A stretch of 35,813 nucleotides of DNA, from assembly GCA_019245575.1 (NCBI GenBank), contig JAFARE010000017.1:1-35813 (forward strand). The letters run 5' to 3'. Made by a program: the position numbers and the translations under genes. Under the pieces are notes generated by a model, which was not told the DNA's origin, did no database searches, and saw only the letters and a program-made list of their open reading frames with translations. Shown in pieces: positions 8,601 through 15,371 of this stretch (position 1 is the first letter of the stretch; each line of letters opens with the position of its first letter). Source of the DNA: Candidatus Dormiibacterota bacterium (GTDB taxonomy: Bacteria > Chloroflexota > Dormibacteria > Aeolococcales > Aeolococcaceae).

Positions 8601-9275
8601 GGCGGGATGGAGGTGGTTGCTGAGCAGCACGGCGACGCCGCCGGGGGCGAAGCCCTCGCGCAGCCGCTCGACATGGCGCAGCGCGCCGCGCCGGTCACCG
8701 CGCACCAGCAGCTCGACGAGCCGGGAGCGCGGCCCGCCGGTGAGGGCGATGCACCCGCTCAGGTCGGCGGGCGCCACGGTGGCGGGCTCCCCGGTGGCGA
8801 GCGGCGTGCTGGAGGGAAGCCCGGGCCAGCCCTCGGGGAAGGGGCCGGCGCTGGGCCGCAGCGCGCGCGGCCGTTCCGGCGGCGGCATGACGGGTCGCTG
8901 GCGGCGTCCGGTGGGCGCGGCCGGAGCGGCTGCGTCGTCGAGGCCGTCGAGGCGGACACGGGGCTGCGCCTTGACCCCGGCGAGCTGAGCGGCGCTAACT
9001 GCGCGGCAGAGCTGGCGGTACCCGGCGCGATCCCGAGCGAGCAGGCGGAGGCGGGTGCCGTCCGCCAGCTCCAGCTCGGTGCCGAGAATCGGATGGATGC
9101 CGGCGGCGCGAGCGGCCTGCACGAACTCGACGGCGCCGTACAGGCCGTTGCGGTCGCAGAGGCCGAGGGCGGCGACGTCCAGGGACGCCGCGGCGTGCAC
9201 CAGGGAGCGCGGCGACGCAGCCCCCTCCAGAAAGGAGTAGTGCGAGCGCGCCGCCAGCTCGGCGAAGCCGCTCAT
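5640..9275 (-). CDS. dnaE2: Error-prone DNA polymerase DnaE2 (ImuC)
   Basis: The alpha-subunit-type C-family polymerase of the SOS mutasome, which extends across lesions together with ImuB and ImuA. The N-terminal PHP domain starts FAELAARSHYSFLEGAASP. The polymerase active-site aspartates lie in PDIDIDFS near residue 440 (DNA about 7938-7958). The C-terminus carries an OB-fold and ends in HDFR, typical of DnaE2 rather than replicative DnaE1. At about 1,211 residues it is longer than most DnaE2 proteins (around 1,050-1,100). The excess sits in Pro/Ala/Arg-rich linkers near residues 108-172, 860-920 and 1000-1065. The ATG at 9275 was chosen; an in-frame GTG at 9281 abuts an 18-bp palindrome. 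No Shine-Dalgarno is visible, so a leaderless transcript is possible. Confidence 0.95.
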   Translation of the reverse strand: MSGFAELAARSHYSFLEGAASPRSLVHAAASLDVAALGLCDRNGLYGAVEFVQAARAAGIHPILGTELELADGTRLRLLARDRAGYRQLCRAVSAAQLAGVKAQPRVRLDGLDDAAAPAAPTGRRQRPVMPPPERPRALRPSAGPFPEGWPGLPSSTPLATGEPATVAPADLSGCIALTGGPRSRLVELLVRGDRRGALRHVERLREGFAPGGVAVLLSNHLHPADQWLAEECADVARRAGVATVASATPDHATRDDKPLLDVLTAIRHRTTLDQAAAHGLLLPNSEHRVHSERTLRARLRGHAEAFDNAARIAAECAVSLDFSDVRFPGFPVPAGETPFSVLYSLCQEAVQRKYHPMTRHVASRLQRELDVIEKTGLAEFFLITWDIMRYAREHAIPGQGRGSAADSIVAYLLGITRVDPVAHDLLFERFLHEDHQGTPDIDIDFSTDHREQVLQYVYDKYGAERTGMVANVVTFRPRMAIRQVGAAMGFPETVIDRLAHSADGWYLANVEEVLGAAPRDDRTPEPALSGQMWRLFTDILRRIEGTPRHLSIHVGGMLVTGEPLVDVVPVERATMPGRVVVQFDKDDVEDLGLIKMDLLGLRTLSAIAECLGLIEQTTGERPDLDALPLDDSRVYDMICKVDTIGLFQIESRAQQQSLWQSQPRCFNDLIVQVAIIRPGPIQGDAVHPYLRRRQGLEPVTYPHPKLEPILAETRGVILYQEQILRIVMEVAGYTAGEADRFRRAMNRHRSRLEMDELRGDFIRRCMEHGLGEPVAAQVFKSVAGFAEFGFCKSHAAAFARTAYETAWLRLNYPSHYTCALLNAQPMGFYHPSVLVDDARAHGVRILPVDVTRSRARCTVEAIEEHRGPGREGHTSACSDTPPRSASSDGKPDGIVALGLAATGTRREHVPLPPDRRSSRDFAVRLGFAYVRGLGPAARAASDDAINAGANTSVAAFWRHTLLSRKAMENLVQVGAFDAVAGGLSRRQVLWQLKEIEESLPPRKRGAASAATPAEGVASSGPPRGSGAIAGKRLGDAPHTARDTGRDPLEPLVPLPAPPPELPPMDERTRVTTEYALTQVSTGAHLVSFIRDRLDGMGCVPLGEVRNLADGARVRVAGLVITRQAPMSASGFRFFTLTDGEAHLDLVFRPAVAQRTREVARHPLLMVDGALQVELGRVNVLVQSVIALDSDGNPMSPDGRRVPAPPAHDFR

Positions 9276-9281
9276 TGACAC

Positions 9282-9299
9282 TTACACAAATTTGTGTAA
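9282..9299. promoter_or_regulatory. Perfect 18-bp palindrome at the dnaE2 start, candidate operator
   Basis: TTACACAAATTTGTGTAA is a perfect inverted repeat and an AT-rich island in very GC-rich DNA. It ends one base before the GTG, and six bases before the ATG, of dnaE2. It does not match the CGAAC-N4-GTTCG SOS box seen in front of imuA. The placement over the probable promoter or start of dnaE2 suggests a repressor site; the regulator is unknown. Confidence 0.65.
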
Positions 9300-9358
9300 C
9301 TATGCGGAGCAGCCGTCATGCCGTCGCACACCGGGCGCCAGCCCAGCACCACCCACCC

Positions 9359-9386
9359 GGCCGCCGGTCCCCCTCGGCCGGCGGCC
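9359..9386 (-). terminator. GC-rich stem-loop between the small mutasome gene and dnaE2
   Basis: A perfect 9-bp stem (GGCCGCCGG with CCGGCGGCC) and a 10-base loop begin 12 bases after the stop of the 84-residue gene. There is no U-run, which is common for terminators in high-GC bacteria. It would end the imuA-imuB-small gene transcript before dnaE2. Confidence 0.55.
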
Positions 9387-9398
9387 ACCATGACGGCC

Positions 9399-9653
9399 TC
9401 AGTCATAGCGCCGGGCCCAGTGCCAGGAGCCGGCGTCGAGGTCGCGATACAGCTCCACGCACTCCCCACCGGCGAGCAGGCAGCGCACGTAGTCACGGCG
9501 GATGGGGGTGGCCGGGCGCCACCAGTCGGTCTCCACCCGCCAGGTCAGCGCGAGCTCGTCCACCCGGCGCCAGCCGTCGGGCACGCGCACCGCGGCGAGC
9601 CGTCCCTCGGGGTCGAGGCGCACCTCGGCCTCGGCGGCGAGCAGCTCGGTCAT
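9399..9653 (-). CDS. Small mutasome-operon protein (84 aa, DUF6504-like)
   Basis: An ATG at 9653 overlaps the imuB stop as ATGA, so translation is almost certainly coupled. The 84-residue product is acidic and Trp-rich, with segments VRVPDGWRRVDELALTWRVE, TDWWRPATPIRRDYVRCLL and YRDLDAGSWHWARRYD. It resembles the short uncharacterised proteins (named DUF6504, as I recall) often found between imuB and dnaE2 in Actinobacteria and Deinococcus. No catalytic motif is visible. The conserved location suggests a role in assembling or regulating the ImuB-DnaE2 complex, which is inference. A stem-loop follows 12 bases after its stop. Confidence 0.75.
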   Translation of the reverse strand: MTELLAAEAEVRLDPEGRLAAVRVPDGWRRVDELALTWRVETDWWRPATPIRRDYVRCLLAGGECVELYRDLDAGSWHWARRYD

Positions 9654-10864
9654 CCTCGCGCCGCCGCAGCCAGGGTGGGCGCCTCCCAGACGTAGCGCCG
9701 CTCCGGCAGGTCGCCGGGATCGAGGGCCAGCCGGGGCCGGCGCGCAGCCGTGTCGCCGAACCGGGCCCGCAGCCGGACGGCTGCGCCGGCCACGGCATCG
9801 CGCGAGGCGTCGCCGGGACGGAGCATGTCCGTCTGGCGGCCCCCGGCGGGCATCAGCCGGGTCAGCTCCAGGCGCACCGCGGTCACCGGGCACGACGGCT
9901 GGAGCCTGCCCAGCAGGCCGAGCACCAGCGGCCAGGCGCCGGCGGCAGAGGAGGCCGGCGCAGGCGCGACCTCGGCCGCTTCCAGGGGCGGGCCCCCCTC
10001 CACCTCGTACACCAGGCGTGCGTGGCCGGCGGCCAGGCCGCTCGCGTCGAGCCGCGCTCCCAGCGCCTCGGTGCAGTGGCGGGCCGCCCGAAGCAGCACC
10101 TCGAGGTCACCGACCCCGCCCTCCAGCACCAGGCGTTCGCTCCACGTCTGCTCGCCCGTCCCAGCGCGGACACCCTCGCCGTCCTCCCCGCGCACCAGGC
10201 GGTGCACCAGGGCGCCGTCGGGGCCGAACTGCCGCTGCAGCTCCGCGGGAGAGAGCCGGGCCACGGCGCCAAGGCAGTCGAGGCCGAACGCGGCCAGCCG
10301 GGCGGCCACCGCCGGGTCGAGCGGGAGCGACTCCAGGGGGAGCGGCGCGAGGAAGCCGGCCTCCTCCCCGCCGCGCACCCGGCGGATGCGGCCCGGCTCG
10401 CTCCGCAGGGCGGCGAGGCGGGCCACGAGCCGGGAGCCGGCCACCCCCACCGCCGGCGGGCCCGCGTCCAGCGTGGCCGCGACCGCCCGGGCGATCGCCG
10501 TGGCCCAGGCGGGCTCGTCGCGGTGCACCGCGTGCTGCCCGGAGACGTCGCAGAACACCTCGCCGTCGCCCACCTCCACCGCCGGCGCCAGGCGGTGCAG
10601 CGCGGCGCACATCCCTTCGCGCAGCCGCGCGGTGGCCTCGGGGTCGAGGCGCGCGAACGCGGCGCCCGGGCAGAGCTGCTGCGCGTGCCGCAGCGGCTGG
10701 CCGGGCCGCACGCCGTGGGCCAGGGCGGCGGGCGTGGCGGCGATGACCGGCAGGCGCAGCTCGGCGGCTTCGCCCAGGATCACCGGCTCGTTGCGCAGCT
10801 CGGGGAAGCGGCGCAGGGCGGCGACCAGGCCCAGGTGGGCATGGAGGGCGCAGAGGATGCGCAC
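9650..10864 (-). CDS. imuB: ImuB, catalytically inactive Y-family polymerase homologue
   Basis: A 404-residue Y-family protein that serves as the hub linking the beta clamp, ImuA and DnaE2 in SOS mutagenesis. It has the Y-family palm and little-finger layout: the helix-hairpin-helix/thumb segment LQRQFGPDGALVHRLVRGED and the C-terminal hallmark RPRLALDPGDLPERRYVW. The metal-binding acids of active Y-family polymerases are missing. The N-terminal DxD position reads HAH (in CALHAHLGL), and the later S-x-D-E position reads GDGEVFCDVSG, so polymerase activity is not expected, as known for mycobacterial ImuB. I could not find a clear QLxLF clamp motif. The start is GTG, four bases after the imuA stop; the stop overlaps the next gene. 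Confidence 0.9.
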   Translation of the reverse strand: MRILCALHAHLGLVAALRRFPELRNEPVILGEAAELRLPVIAATPAALAHGVRPGQPLRHAQQLCPGAAFARLDPEATARLREGMCAALHRLAPAVEVGDGEVFCDVSGQHAVHRDEPAWATAIARAVAATLDAGPPAVGVAGSRLVARLAALRSEPGRIRRVRGGEEAGFLAPLPLESLPLDPAVAARLAAFGLDCLGAVARLSPAELQRQFGPDGALVHRLVRGEDGEGVRAGTGEQTWSERLVLEGGVGDLEVLLRAARHCTEALGARLDASGLAAGHARLVYEVEGGPPLEAAEVAPAPASSAAGAWPLVLGLLGRLQPSCPVTAVRLELTRLMPAGGRQTDMLRPGDASRDAVAGAAVRLRARFGDTAARRPRLALDPGDLPERRYVWEAPTLAAAARG

Positions 10865-10868
10865 CGCC

Positions 10869-11663
10869 TCACCCCGGCGCGGCGGCCAGGGCCGGGACCG
10901 GCTCGGCCGGGGCGATGGCGGGAGCGACCACGCTGGGCAGGCCGAGCACCTCGGCGCCGGCGTAGGGCCGGGGAAAGCGGAGCAGCAGCGTCGCCTCCGC
11001 GCCGGGCGGCCCCACCTTGCACTTGGTCACCGCGGCTCGCACCCGCAGCCCGGTCACGTCCCCGTGGACACGGTGCCAGCCGGCCGCCGCGCAGGTGAGC
11101 GTGAGCGAGGACACGTGGGCCAGGGGCAGGGGCGGTGGCGCGGGGGCGGCGATGACGCAGACCGCGCCCCGCTTGCAGACCGTCTCGGCCAGCGCCGCCA
11201 GCGCGTGGTCCCAGAGCGCCGGCCGCGGCTGCCGGGGGCCGAGCGCCAGCCCGAGCCAGGGCAGGCCGGCCCCGACCAGCGAGCGCCCCATGGCCATGCC
11301 CCGCTCCCAGCGATCGGGTCCGGGGCTGACCACGAGGCAGGCGCTCAGGTCGGCGCCCAGATCGGCGAGAAAGCCGGGATCCAGGGTGCCGGCCAGGTCG
11401 ACATAGCCCAGCTCCTGGGTGCGGCTGGCCAGCGCGGCGAGCGACTGGAGGAGCGTCAGCCGGCCGGATGGGCCGTGCGGAGAGGCGGCGGCGACCACGA
11501 CCACCCTGCCGCGGGGCAGCCCGCCCGGGAGCAGCGACCCGTCCAGGGTCGGGATGCCCGTGGGCCAGCACTCAACCGGCTCGTGCGCATCGCCCTGGAG
11601 CAGCGCCCGGGGGCCATAGCGGCGCCGCAGGGTCGCCAGAGCAGCAGAAAGAGAATCCGGCAT
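10869..11663 (-). CDS. imuA: ImuA-type RecA-like mutasome accessory protein
   Basis: The first gene of the SOS operon, giving 264 residues distantly related to RecA/SulA-like ImuA. The RecA-like landmarks are WPTGIPTLDGSLLPGGLPRG, followed by the degenerate P-loop VVVVAAASPHGPSGRLTLL. The lysine expected in GxxxxGK is arginine, so ATP hydrolysis is doubtful. The C-terminal Pro/Ala tail (PAIAPAEPVPALAAAPG) is low-complexity. ImuA proteins bind ImuB and are needed for damage-induced mutagenesis; that role is taken from the family. The promoter has an SOS box within its spacer about 75 bases upstream. GAGGAG lies only two bases from the ATG, so the exact start is slightly uncertain. Confidence 0.85.
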   Translation of the reverse strand: MPDSLSAALATLRRRYGPRALLQGDAHEPVECWPTGIPTLDGSLLPGGLPRGRVVVVAAASPHGPSGRLTLLQSLAALASRTQELGYVDLAGTLDPGFLADLGADLSACLVVSPGPDRWERGMAMGRSLVGAGLPWLGLALGPRQPRPALWDHALAALAETVCKRGAVCVIAAPAPPPLPLAHVSSLTLTCAAAGWHRVHGDVTGLRVRAAVTKCKVGPPGAEATLLLRFPRPYAGAEVLGLPSVVAPAIAPAEPVPALAAAPG

Positions 11664-11731
11664 CGCTCCTCACGGTGGTTGCCGATCGCCTCCAGACGAG
11701 GACGGGAGCAGAGCGCCGAGGCAGAGCGCAC

Positions 11732-11760
11732 AGCATAGCGAACGCATGTTCGGCATGCAA
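11732..11760 (-). promoter_or_regulatory. SOS-controlled promoter of the imuA operon with LexA box in the spacer
   Basis: On the minus strand, TTGCAT (11760-11755) and TATGCT (11737-11732) are separated by exactly 17 bases. That spacer contains CGAAC-ATGC-GTTCG (11752-11739), which matches the Gram-positive/actinobacterial SOS box CGAAC-N4-GTTCG. LexA bound there would block RNA polymerase directly. The transcript would start about 60 bases before imuA. Confidence 0.85.
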
Positions 11761-11834
11761 GTGCCCGCAAGAAGTCCGCGGTGCGCCTCGTTACTCTGGG
11801 TGCACTTCGTCAACCGCGTGGTGGAGGTTTTCCC

Positions 11835-12263
11835 GTGGCTCCAGGCCCTCTCTGGCTGCGCCGGCTTCGTTTCGCACGTCCGGGAGGAGGGGTGGCGGCC
11901 GCTGATGCGCCGGTGGCGCAGCGCACGGGCCCGTCGGCCTTCACACGCGGCATGCGTCGGCTGTACCGCGACCTGCTGCTTCGTCTGCAGCAGCTGGTAG
12001 GGCTCGCCTTCATCGTGATCGAGGGCATCGTCGCCCTGCGCGTCGTCTTCAAGGCGATGGGCGCCAACGCCCAGGCGGGCTTCTCCAGCCTGGTCTACAA
12101 CGTGAGCTCGCCGTTCGTCGGGCCGTTCCACCCGGTGTTCAAGGACGGCAACATCAACGGCCACCCCTTCGAGCTGGGCTCGGTGCTGGCCATGCTCGTC
12201 TTCGCGCTCCTGGCCTACCTGGTCCTGCGCGTGGTGCGGGTGCTCTTCTCGCCCCACAGCTGA
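11835..12263 (+). CDS. YggT-like small membrane protein
   Basis: A 142-residue protein with a YggT-type core: a first helix (LVGLAFIVIEGIVALRVVFKAMGAN), an interhelical segment with SSLVYNVSSPFVGPFHPVF, then a second helix (GSVLAMLVFALLAYLVLRVVRVLF). YggT proteins are small two- to four-helix membrane proteins of poorly known role, sometimes linked to cell division or osmotic stress. The GTG at 11835 was chosen because GGAGG (11823-11827) lies seven bases upstream. A shorter form from the ATG at 11952 would lose only a basic, probably disordered, N-terminus. Its upstream region is shared with the divergent SOS promoter of imuA, so damage regulation is conceivable but not shown. Confidence 0.75.
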   Translation: MAPGPLWLRRLRFARPGGGVAAADAPVAQRTGPSAFTRGMRRLYRDLLLRLQQLVGLAFIVIEGIVALRVVFKAMGANAQAGFSSLVYNVSSPFVGPFHPVFKDGNINGHPFELGSVLAMLVFALLAYLVLRVVRVLFSPHS

Positions 12264-12349
12264 CCGCGACCCTCACTGCAAGCGCGCGACCCGGCGTCTG
12301 ACTCCGTACCCTTGCGTGCCGGCGCAGAGCTCGGCGTAGGAGGAGTGCG

Positions 12350-13243
12350 GTGCGGGTCGCTGTCACGGGTGGTACTGGGTTCGTCGGCAGCCACCTGGTC
12401 CGCGCCCTGGCCGAGGACGGTCACGACGTCGTCGTGCTGGCGCGCGGTGTGCGCCGCGGCCCCAAGCGCGAGCGCGTCACCTTCATCAAGACAGACCTCG
12501 TCGCGGGCGACGGACTCGTCGACGCATTCACAGGGTGCGACGCCGTGGTGCACCTGGTCGCGATTCCGCGCGAGAAGGGCAAGCAGACCTTCGACCTCGT
12601 GAACCGCGTGGCCACCGAGCGCGTTGCAACCGCGGCCAAGCAGGCCGGCGTGCGGCACCTGCTGCATCAGAGCGCGCTCGGCGTCGATCCGGACCCGAGC
12701 TATCCCTATCTGGCGAGCAAGTGGGCCGGGGAGCAGGCGGTGCGGGGCAGCGGTGTGCCGTTCACGGTTCTGCGACCCAGCGTGATCTTCGGCCCCGGCG
12801 ACGGCTTCTTCACTGTGCTGGCCCGCCTGGTGCGGCTCACGCTGCTCACCGGGCTCATCGTCCCAGTGGCAGGCAACGGCCGCGCGCTCTTCCAGCCGCT
12901 CTCCATCGACGACATGGTCCGCTGCGCGCTGATCGCGCTGCAGCGCGACCCCGCGGGCGCCACGCACGAGCTCGGCGGTCCCGAACACCTGACCTATGAC
13001 GAGCTCGTGCTCACCGTGGCGCGCGCGCTCGGCGCGCGGCGGCGCATCGTGCACGTGCCGGTGCGCGTCATGCTGCCCCAGGTGTTTCTCATGGAGCACA
13101 CCATGCGCAACCCGTTGGTCACGGTGGGACAGCTGCGCCTGCTCGACAAGAACAACATCACGCTGCTCAACGCCGTGCCGAACGCGTTCGGGTTCCAGCC
13201 CCAGCGCCTCGCCGACAACGCCGACTACCTCGACGACTACTGA
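12350..13243 (+). CDS. NAD(P)-binding SDR-family protein, complex I NDUFA9-like
   Basis: A 297-residue atypical short-chain dehydrogenase/epimerase. The Rossmann motif VTGGTGFVGSHL is at residues 5-16, the active-site type YLASK follows (Y-x3-K), and VLRPSVIFGPGDGFF matches the NDUFA9/YbjT-like subgroup. Such proteins bind NAD(P) and are often annotated as complex I NDUFA9 subunit family protein or nucleoside-diphosphate-sugar epimerase; the substrate is not predictable. The GTG start at 12350 follows AGGAGGAG a few bases upstream. It is the first of three closely spaced genes (an 8-base gap to the DUF4234 gene). Confidence 0.85.
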   Translation: MRVAVTGGTGFVGSHLVRALAEDGHDVVVLARGVRRGPKRERVTFIKTDLVAGDGLVDAFTGCDAVVHLVAIPREKGKQTFDLVNRVATERVATAAKQAGVRHLLHQSALGVDPDPSYPYLASKWAGEQAVRGSGVPFTVLRPSVIFGPGDGFFTVLARLVRLTLLTGLIVPVAGNGRALFQPLSIDDMVRCALIALQRDPAGATHELGGPEHLTYDELVLTVARALGARRRIVHVPVRVMLPQVFLMEHTMRNPLVTVGQLRLLDKNNITLLNAVPNAFGFQPQRLADNADYLDDY

Positions 13244-13251
13244 GGCAACGC

Positions 13252-13731
13252 ATGGCGACTGACGTTCACATCGGCGGCGAGACGTACAAGAAGCGAAACA
13301 TCTTCGCGGTCTGGCTGCTGCTGCCGCTCATCACGCTCGGCGTCTATCACGTCGTGTGGTGGTACAAGATCAACAACGAAGCGCGGCGCTACCTCGGTGA
13401 TCCGTCCATCAAACCGGTGCTGTCGGTGCTCGCGCTTGTCCCCGGCTTCGTCATCATCGTCCCGCCGCTGGTCAGCGTCTATCGCACGGGCGAACGCGTG
13501 CGTCGCATGCAGCAGCGCGCGGGCCTCGTCAACCAGACGACACCGTGGATCGCGCTGGCCCTGAGCTTCGTGTTCAGCCTGCATTCGCTGTACATCCAGA
13601 TGGGTCTCAACGACGTGTGGGACCGCTATCTCATGCCGTGGTCGCCCACCCCCGCGCCACCGCCATATCCGTCCGCCACACCGCAGGGCGGCGCGCCACC
13701 ACCCCCGGCCGCGCAGCCTCCGGCGCAATGA
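13252..13731 (+). CDS. DUF4234-like membrane protein
   Basis: A 159-residue membrane protein. After a short polar start (MATDVHIGGETYKKRN) comes NIFAVWLLLPLITLGVYHVV followed by WWYKINNEARRYLG, the signature arrangement of DUF4234 proteins (helix, T-x-G-x-Y, W-x-Y-x-I-N-x-E). A second helix pair follows, and the C-terminal about 25 residues are Pro-rich (PAPPPYP, PPPPAAQPPAQ), a likely disordered tail. No function is known for the family. The stop overlaps the next gene as ATGA, so translation of RidA is coupled to it. Confidence 0.8.
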   Translation: MATDVHIGGETYKKRNIFAVWLLLPLITLGVYHVVWWYKINNEARRYLGDPSIKPVLSVLALVPGFVIIVPPLVSVYRTGERVRRMQQRAGLVNQTTPWIALALSFVFSLHSLYIQMGLNDVWDRYLMPWSPTPAPPPYPSATPQGGAPPPPAAQPPAQ

Positions 13732-14183
13732 GCCTCGACGACCGGCTGGCGGAGCTCGGCGTGACGCTGCCCGAGGCAGCCACGCCGGTGGCGAACTACG
13801 TGCTGGCGCGGCGCAGCGGACAGCACCTCTACCTCTCCGGGCACCTGGGCAAGCGCGACGGCAAGCTCGTGTGCGGCAAGGTCGGCGCCGAGGTGGCGCG
13901 GGACGACGCGTACGCGCTGGCGCGGGGCGCGGCGATCGACCTGCTGGCCACGGCGCGAGCGGAGCTGGGTTCGCTCGATGCGGTGCGCCACGTCGTCAAG
14001 CTCACGGGCTTCGTCAATAGCGCAACGGGCTTCACGGAGCAGTCCGCGGTGATCAACGGCGCATCCGACTTTTTCGTCGAGGTCTTCGGCGAGCGCGGCA
14101 AGCACGCGCGCAGCTCGGTCGGCGTGGCCGAGCTTCCCCTCGGTGCGGCGGTTGAGGTGGAAGCCGTCTTCGAGGTGGGCTGA
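13728..14183 (+). CDS. RidA/YjgF/YER057c-family protein (enamine/imine deaminase-like)
   Basis: A 151-residue member of the RidA superfamily. It has the usual layout: LYLSGHLGKRDGKLVCGKVG near residues 35-55 and a C-terminal core with HARSSVGVAELPLGAAVEVEA, which contains the conserved ARSSVGV and LP-x-GA motifs. The arginine of ARSS corresponds to the residue that holds the substrate carboxylate in active RidA. RidA proteins hydrolyse reactive enamines and imines released by PLP enzymes. The length is nearer to the YjgF-like subgroup described as atypical (about 150 aa) than to RidA proper (about 128). Located just before the tyrosine degradation operon, it could clear reactive intermediates; that is inference. 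Confidence 0.88.
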   Translation: MSLDDRLAELGVTLPEAATPVANYVLARRSGQHLYLSGHLGKRDGKLVCGKVGAEVARDDAYALARGAAIDLLATARAELGSLDAVRHVVKLTGFVNSATGFTEQSAVINGASDFFVEVFGERGKHARSSVGVAELPLGAAVEVEAVFEVG

Positions 14184-14258
14184 GCGACAACCGGCCGCGC
14201 CGGGAGAGGCACAATAGCCGCAGACAACGTCATTTCTCTCGCCCAGGAGGCACGCGCG

Positions 14259-15371
14259 ATGGCCGCCACGGTGACCGAGCCGTCGCAGCTCGAGGCCCCG
14301 GTCCTTTCCGGGACCGACCATGTCGAGCTGTACGTCGGCAACGCGCGCCAGGCCGCCTACCACTACCGCAATGCGTTCGGCTTCGACGTCATCGCGTATG
14401 CCGGTCCGGAGACCGGCGTGCGCGACCGCGCCTCCTACGTGCTGCAGCAGGGCAAGGTGCGTCTCGTGCTCACCGCGCCGCTGCAGCCGGAGGGCGCGAT
14501 CGCCGAGCACGTGGCGCTGCACGGCGACGGCGTGAAGTCCATCGCGCTGCGCACGGCGGACGCCGCTGCCGCCTACCGGGCGGCGACCGCGCGCGGGGCG
14601 CGCGGCGTGCAGGAGCCGGCCCGCGTCGAGGATGAGCACGGCGTGCTCACGTTCGCCAGCGTCGCCACGTACGGCGACACCGTGCACACCTTCGTGGAGC
14701 GCGACGAGTACGCGGGTGTGCACTGGCCCGGCTATCGCGAGGACGCGCGCGTCGGCGGCGGCGTCGGGTTGCGCTTCATCGACCACACCGTGGGCAACGT
14801 CGAGAAGGGACGGATGGACGACTGGGTGTCGTTCTACTCGGAGGTGTTCGGGTTCAACGTCTTCCAGGAGTTCGACGAGAAGGACATCGCCACGCAGTAC
14901 AGCGCCCTGCGCTCCAAGGTGACGCGCGACCCGAACACCATGATCACGTTTCCCATCAACGAGCCCTATGTGGGCATCAAGCGCTCCCAGATCCAGGAGT
15001 ACCTCGACTACTACCGCGGCTCGGGCGTGCAGCACATCGCGCTGCACACCGACGACATCGTCAGCACCATCGGCGACATGAAGCAGCGCGGCGTCGAGTT
15101 CCTCACCGCCCCGGACGCGTACTACGACGCGCTGGGGCCGCGCGCCGACGGCATCGACGAGGACCTGGACCGGCTGCGCGCGCTCAACATCCTGCTCGAC
15201 CGTGACGACGACGGCTACCTGCTGCAGATCTTCACCCGGCCCGTGGCCGACCGGCCGACACTGTTCTTCGAGGTCATCCAGCGCAAGGGCTGCAAGGGCT
15301 TTGGCAAGGGCAACTTCAAGGCGCTCTTCGAGGCGATCGAGCGCGAGCAGGCGGCGCGCGGCAATCTGTGA
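14259..15371 (+). CDS. hppD: 4-hydroxyphenylpyruvate dioxygenase
   Basis: Converts 4-hydroxyphenylpyruvate to homogentisate, the second step of tyrosine degradation. The 370 residues form two VOC half-domains. The iron ligands are visible in the second half: His176 in FIDHTVGN, His259 in GVQHIAL and Glu338 in LFFEVIQR. The C-terminal signature GCKGFGKGNFKALFEAIE is diagnostic of HPPD rather than of other VOC dioxygenases such as hydroxymandelate synthase, although that related enzyme cannot be excluded without alignment of the active-site residues. AGGAGG lies eight bases before the ATG. The stop overlaps the next gene as GTGA; hppD, hmgA and the aminotransferase gene form one unit. Confidence 0.95.
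   Translation: MAATVTEPSQLEAPVLSGTDHVELYVGNARQAAYHYRNAFGFDVIAYAGPETGVRDRASYVLQQGKVRLVLTAPLQPEGAIAEHVALHGDGVKSIALRTADAAAAYRAATARGARGVQEPARVEDEHGVLTFASVATYGDTVHTFVERDEYAGVHWPGYREDARVGGGVGLRFIDHTVGNVEKGRMDDWVSFYSEVFGFNVFQEFDEKDIATQYSALRSKVTRDPNTMITFPINEPYVGIKRSQIQEYLDYYRGSGVQHIALHTDDIVSTIGDMKQRGVEFLTAPDAYYDALGPRADGIDEDLDRLRALNILLDRDDDGYLLQIFTRPVADRPTLFFEVIQRKGCKGFGKGNFKALFEAIEREQAARGNL

Noticed and set aside
5631-9278. Long open frames on the plus strand opposite dnaE2
   Set aside because: They are antisense shadows produced by high GC content; their residues are low-complexity and lack family motifs.
9275-9303. TTGACA, 17 bases and AACTAT on the plus strand, a good-looking promoter overlapping the dnaE2 start
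   Set aside because: No believable plus-strand gene follows; the frames there are shadows of the imuB-dnaE2 genes. Kept only as a possible antisense transcript.
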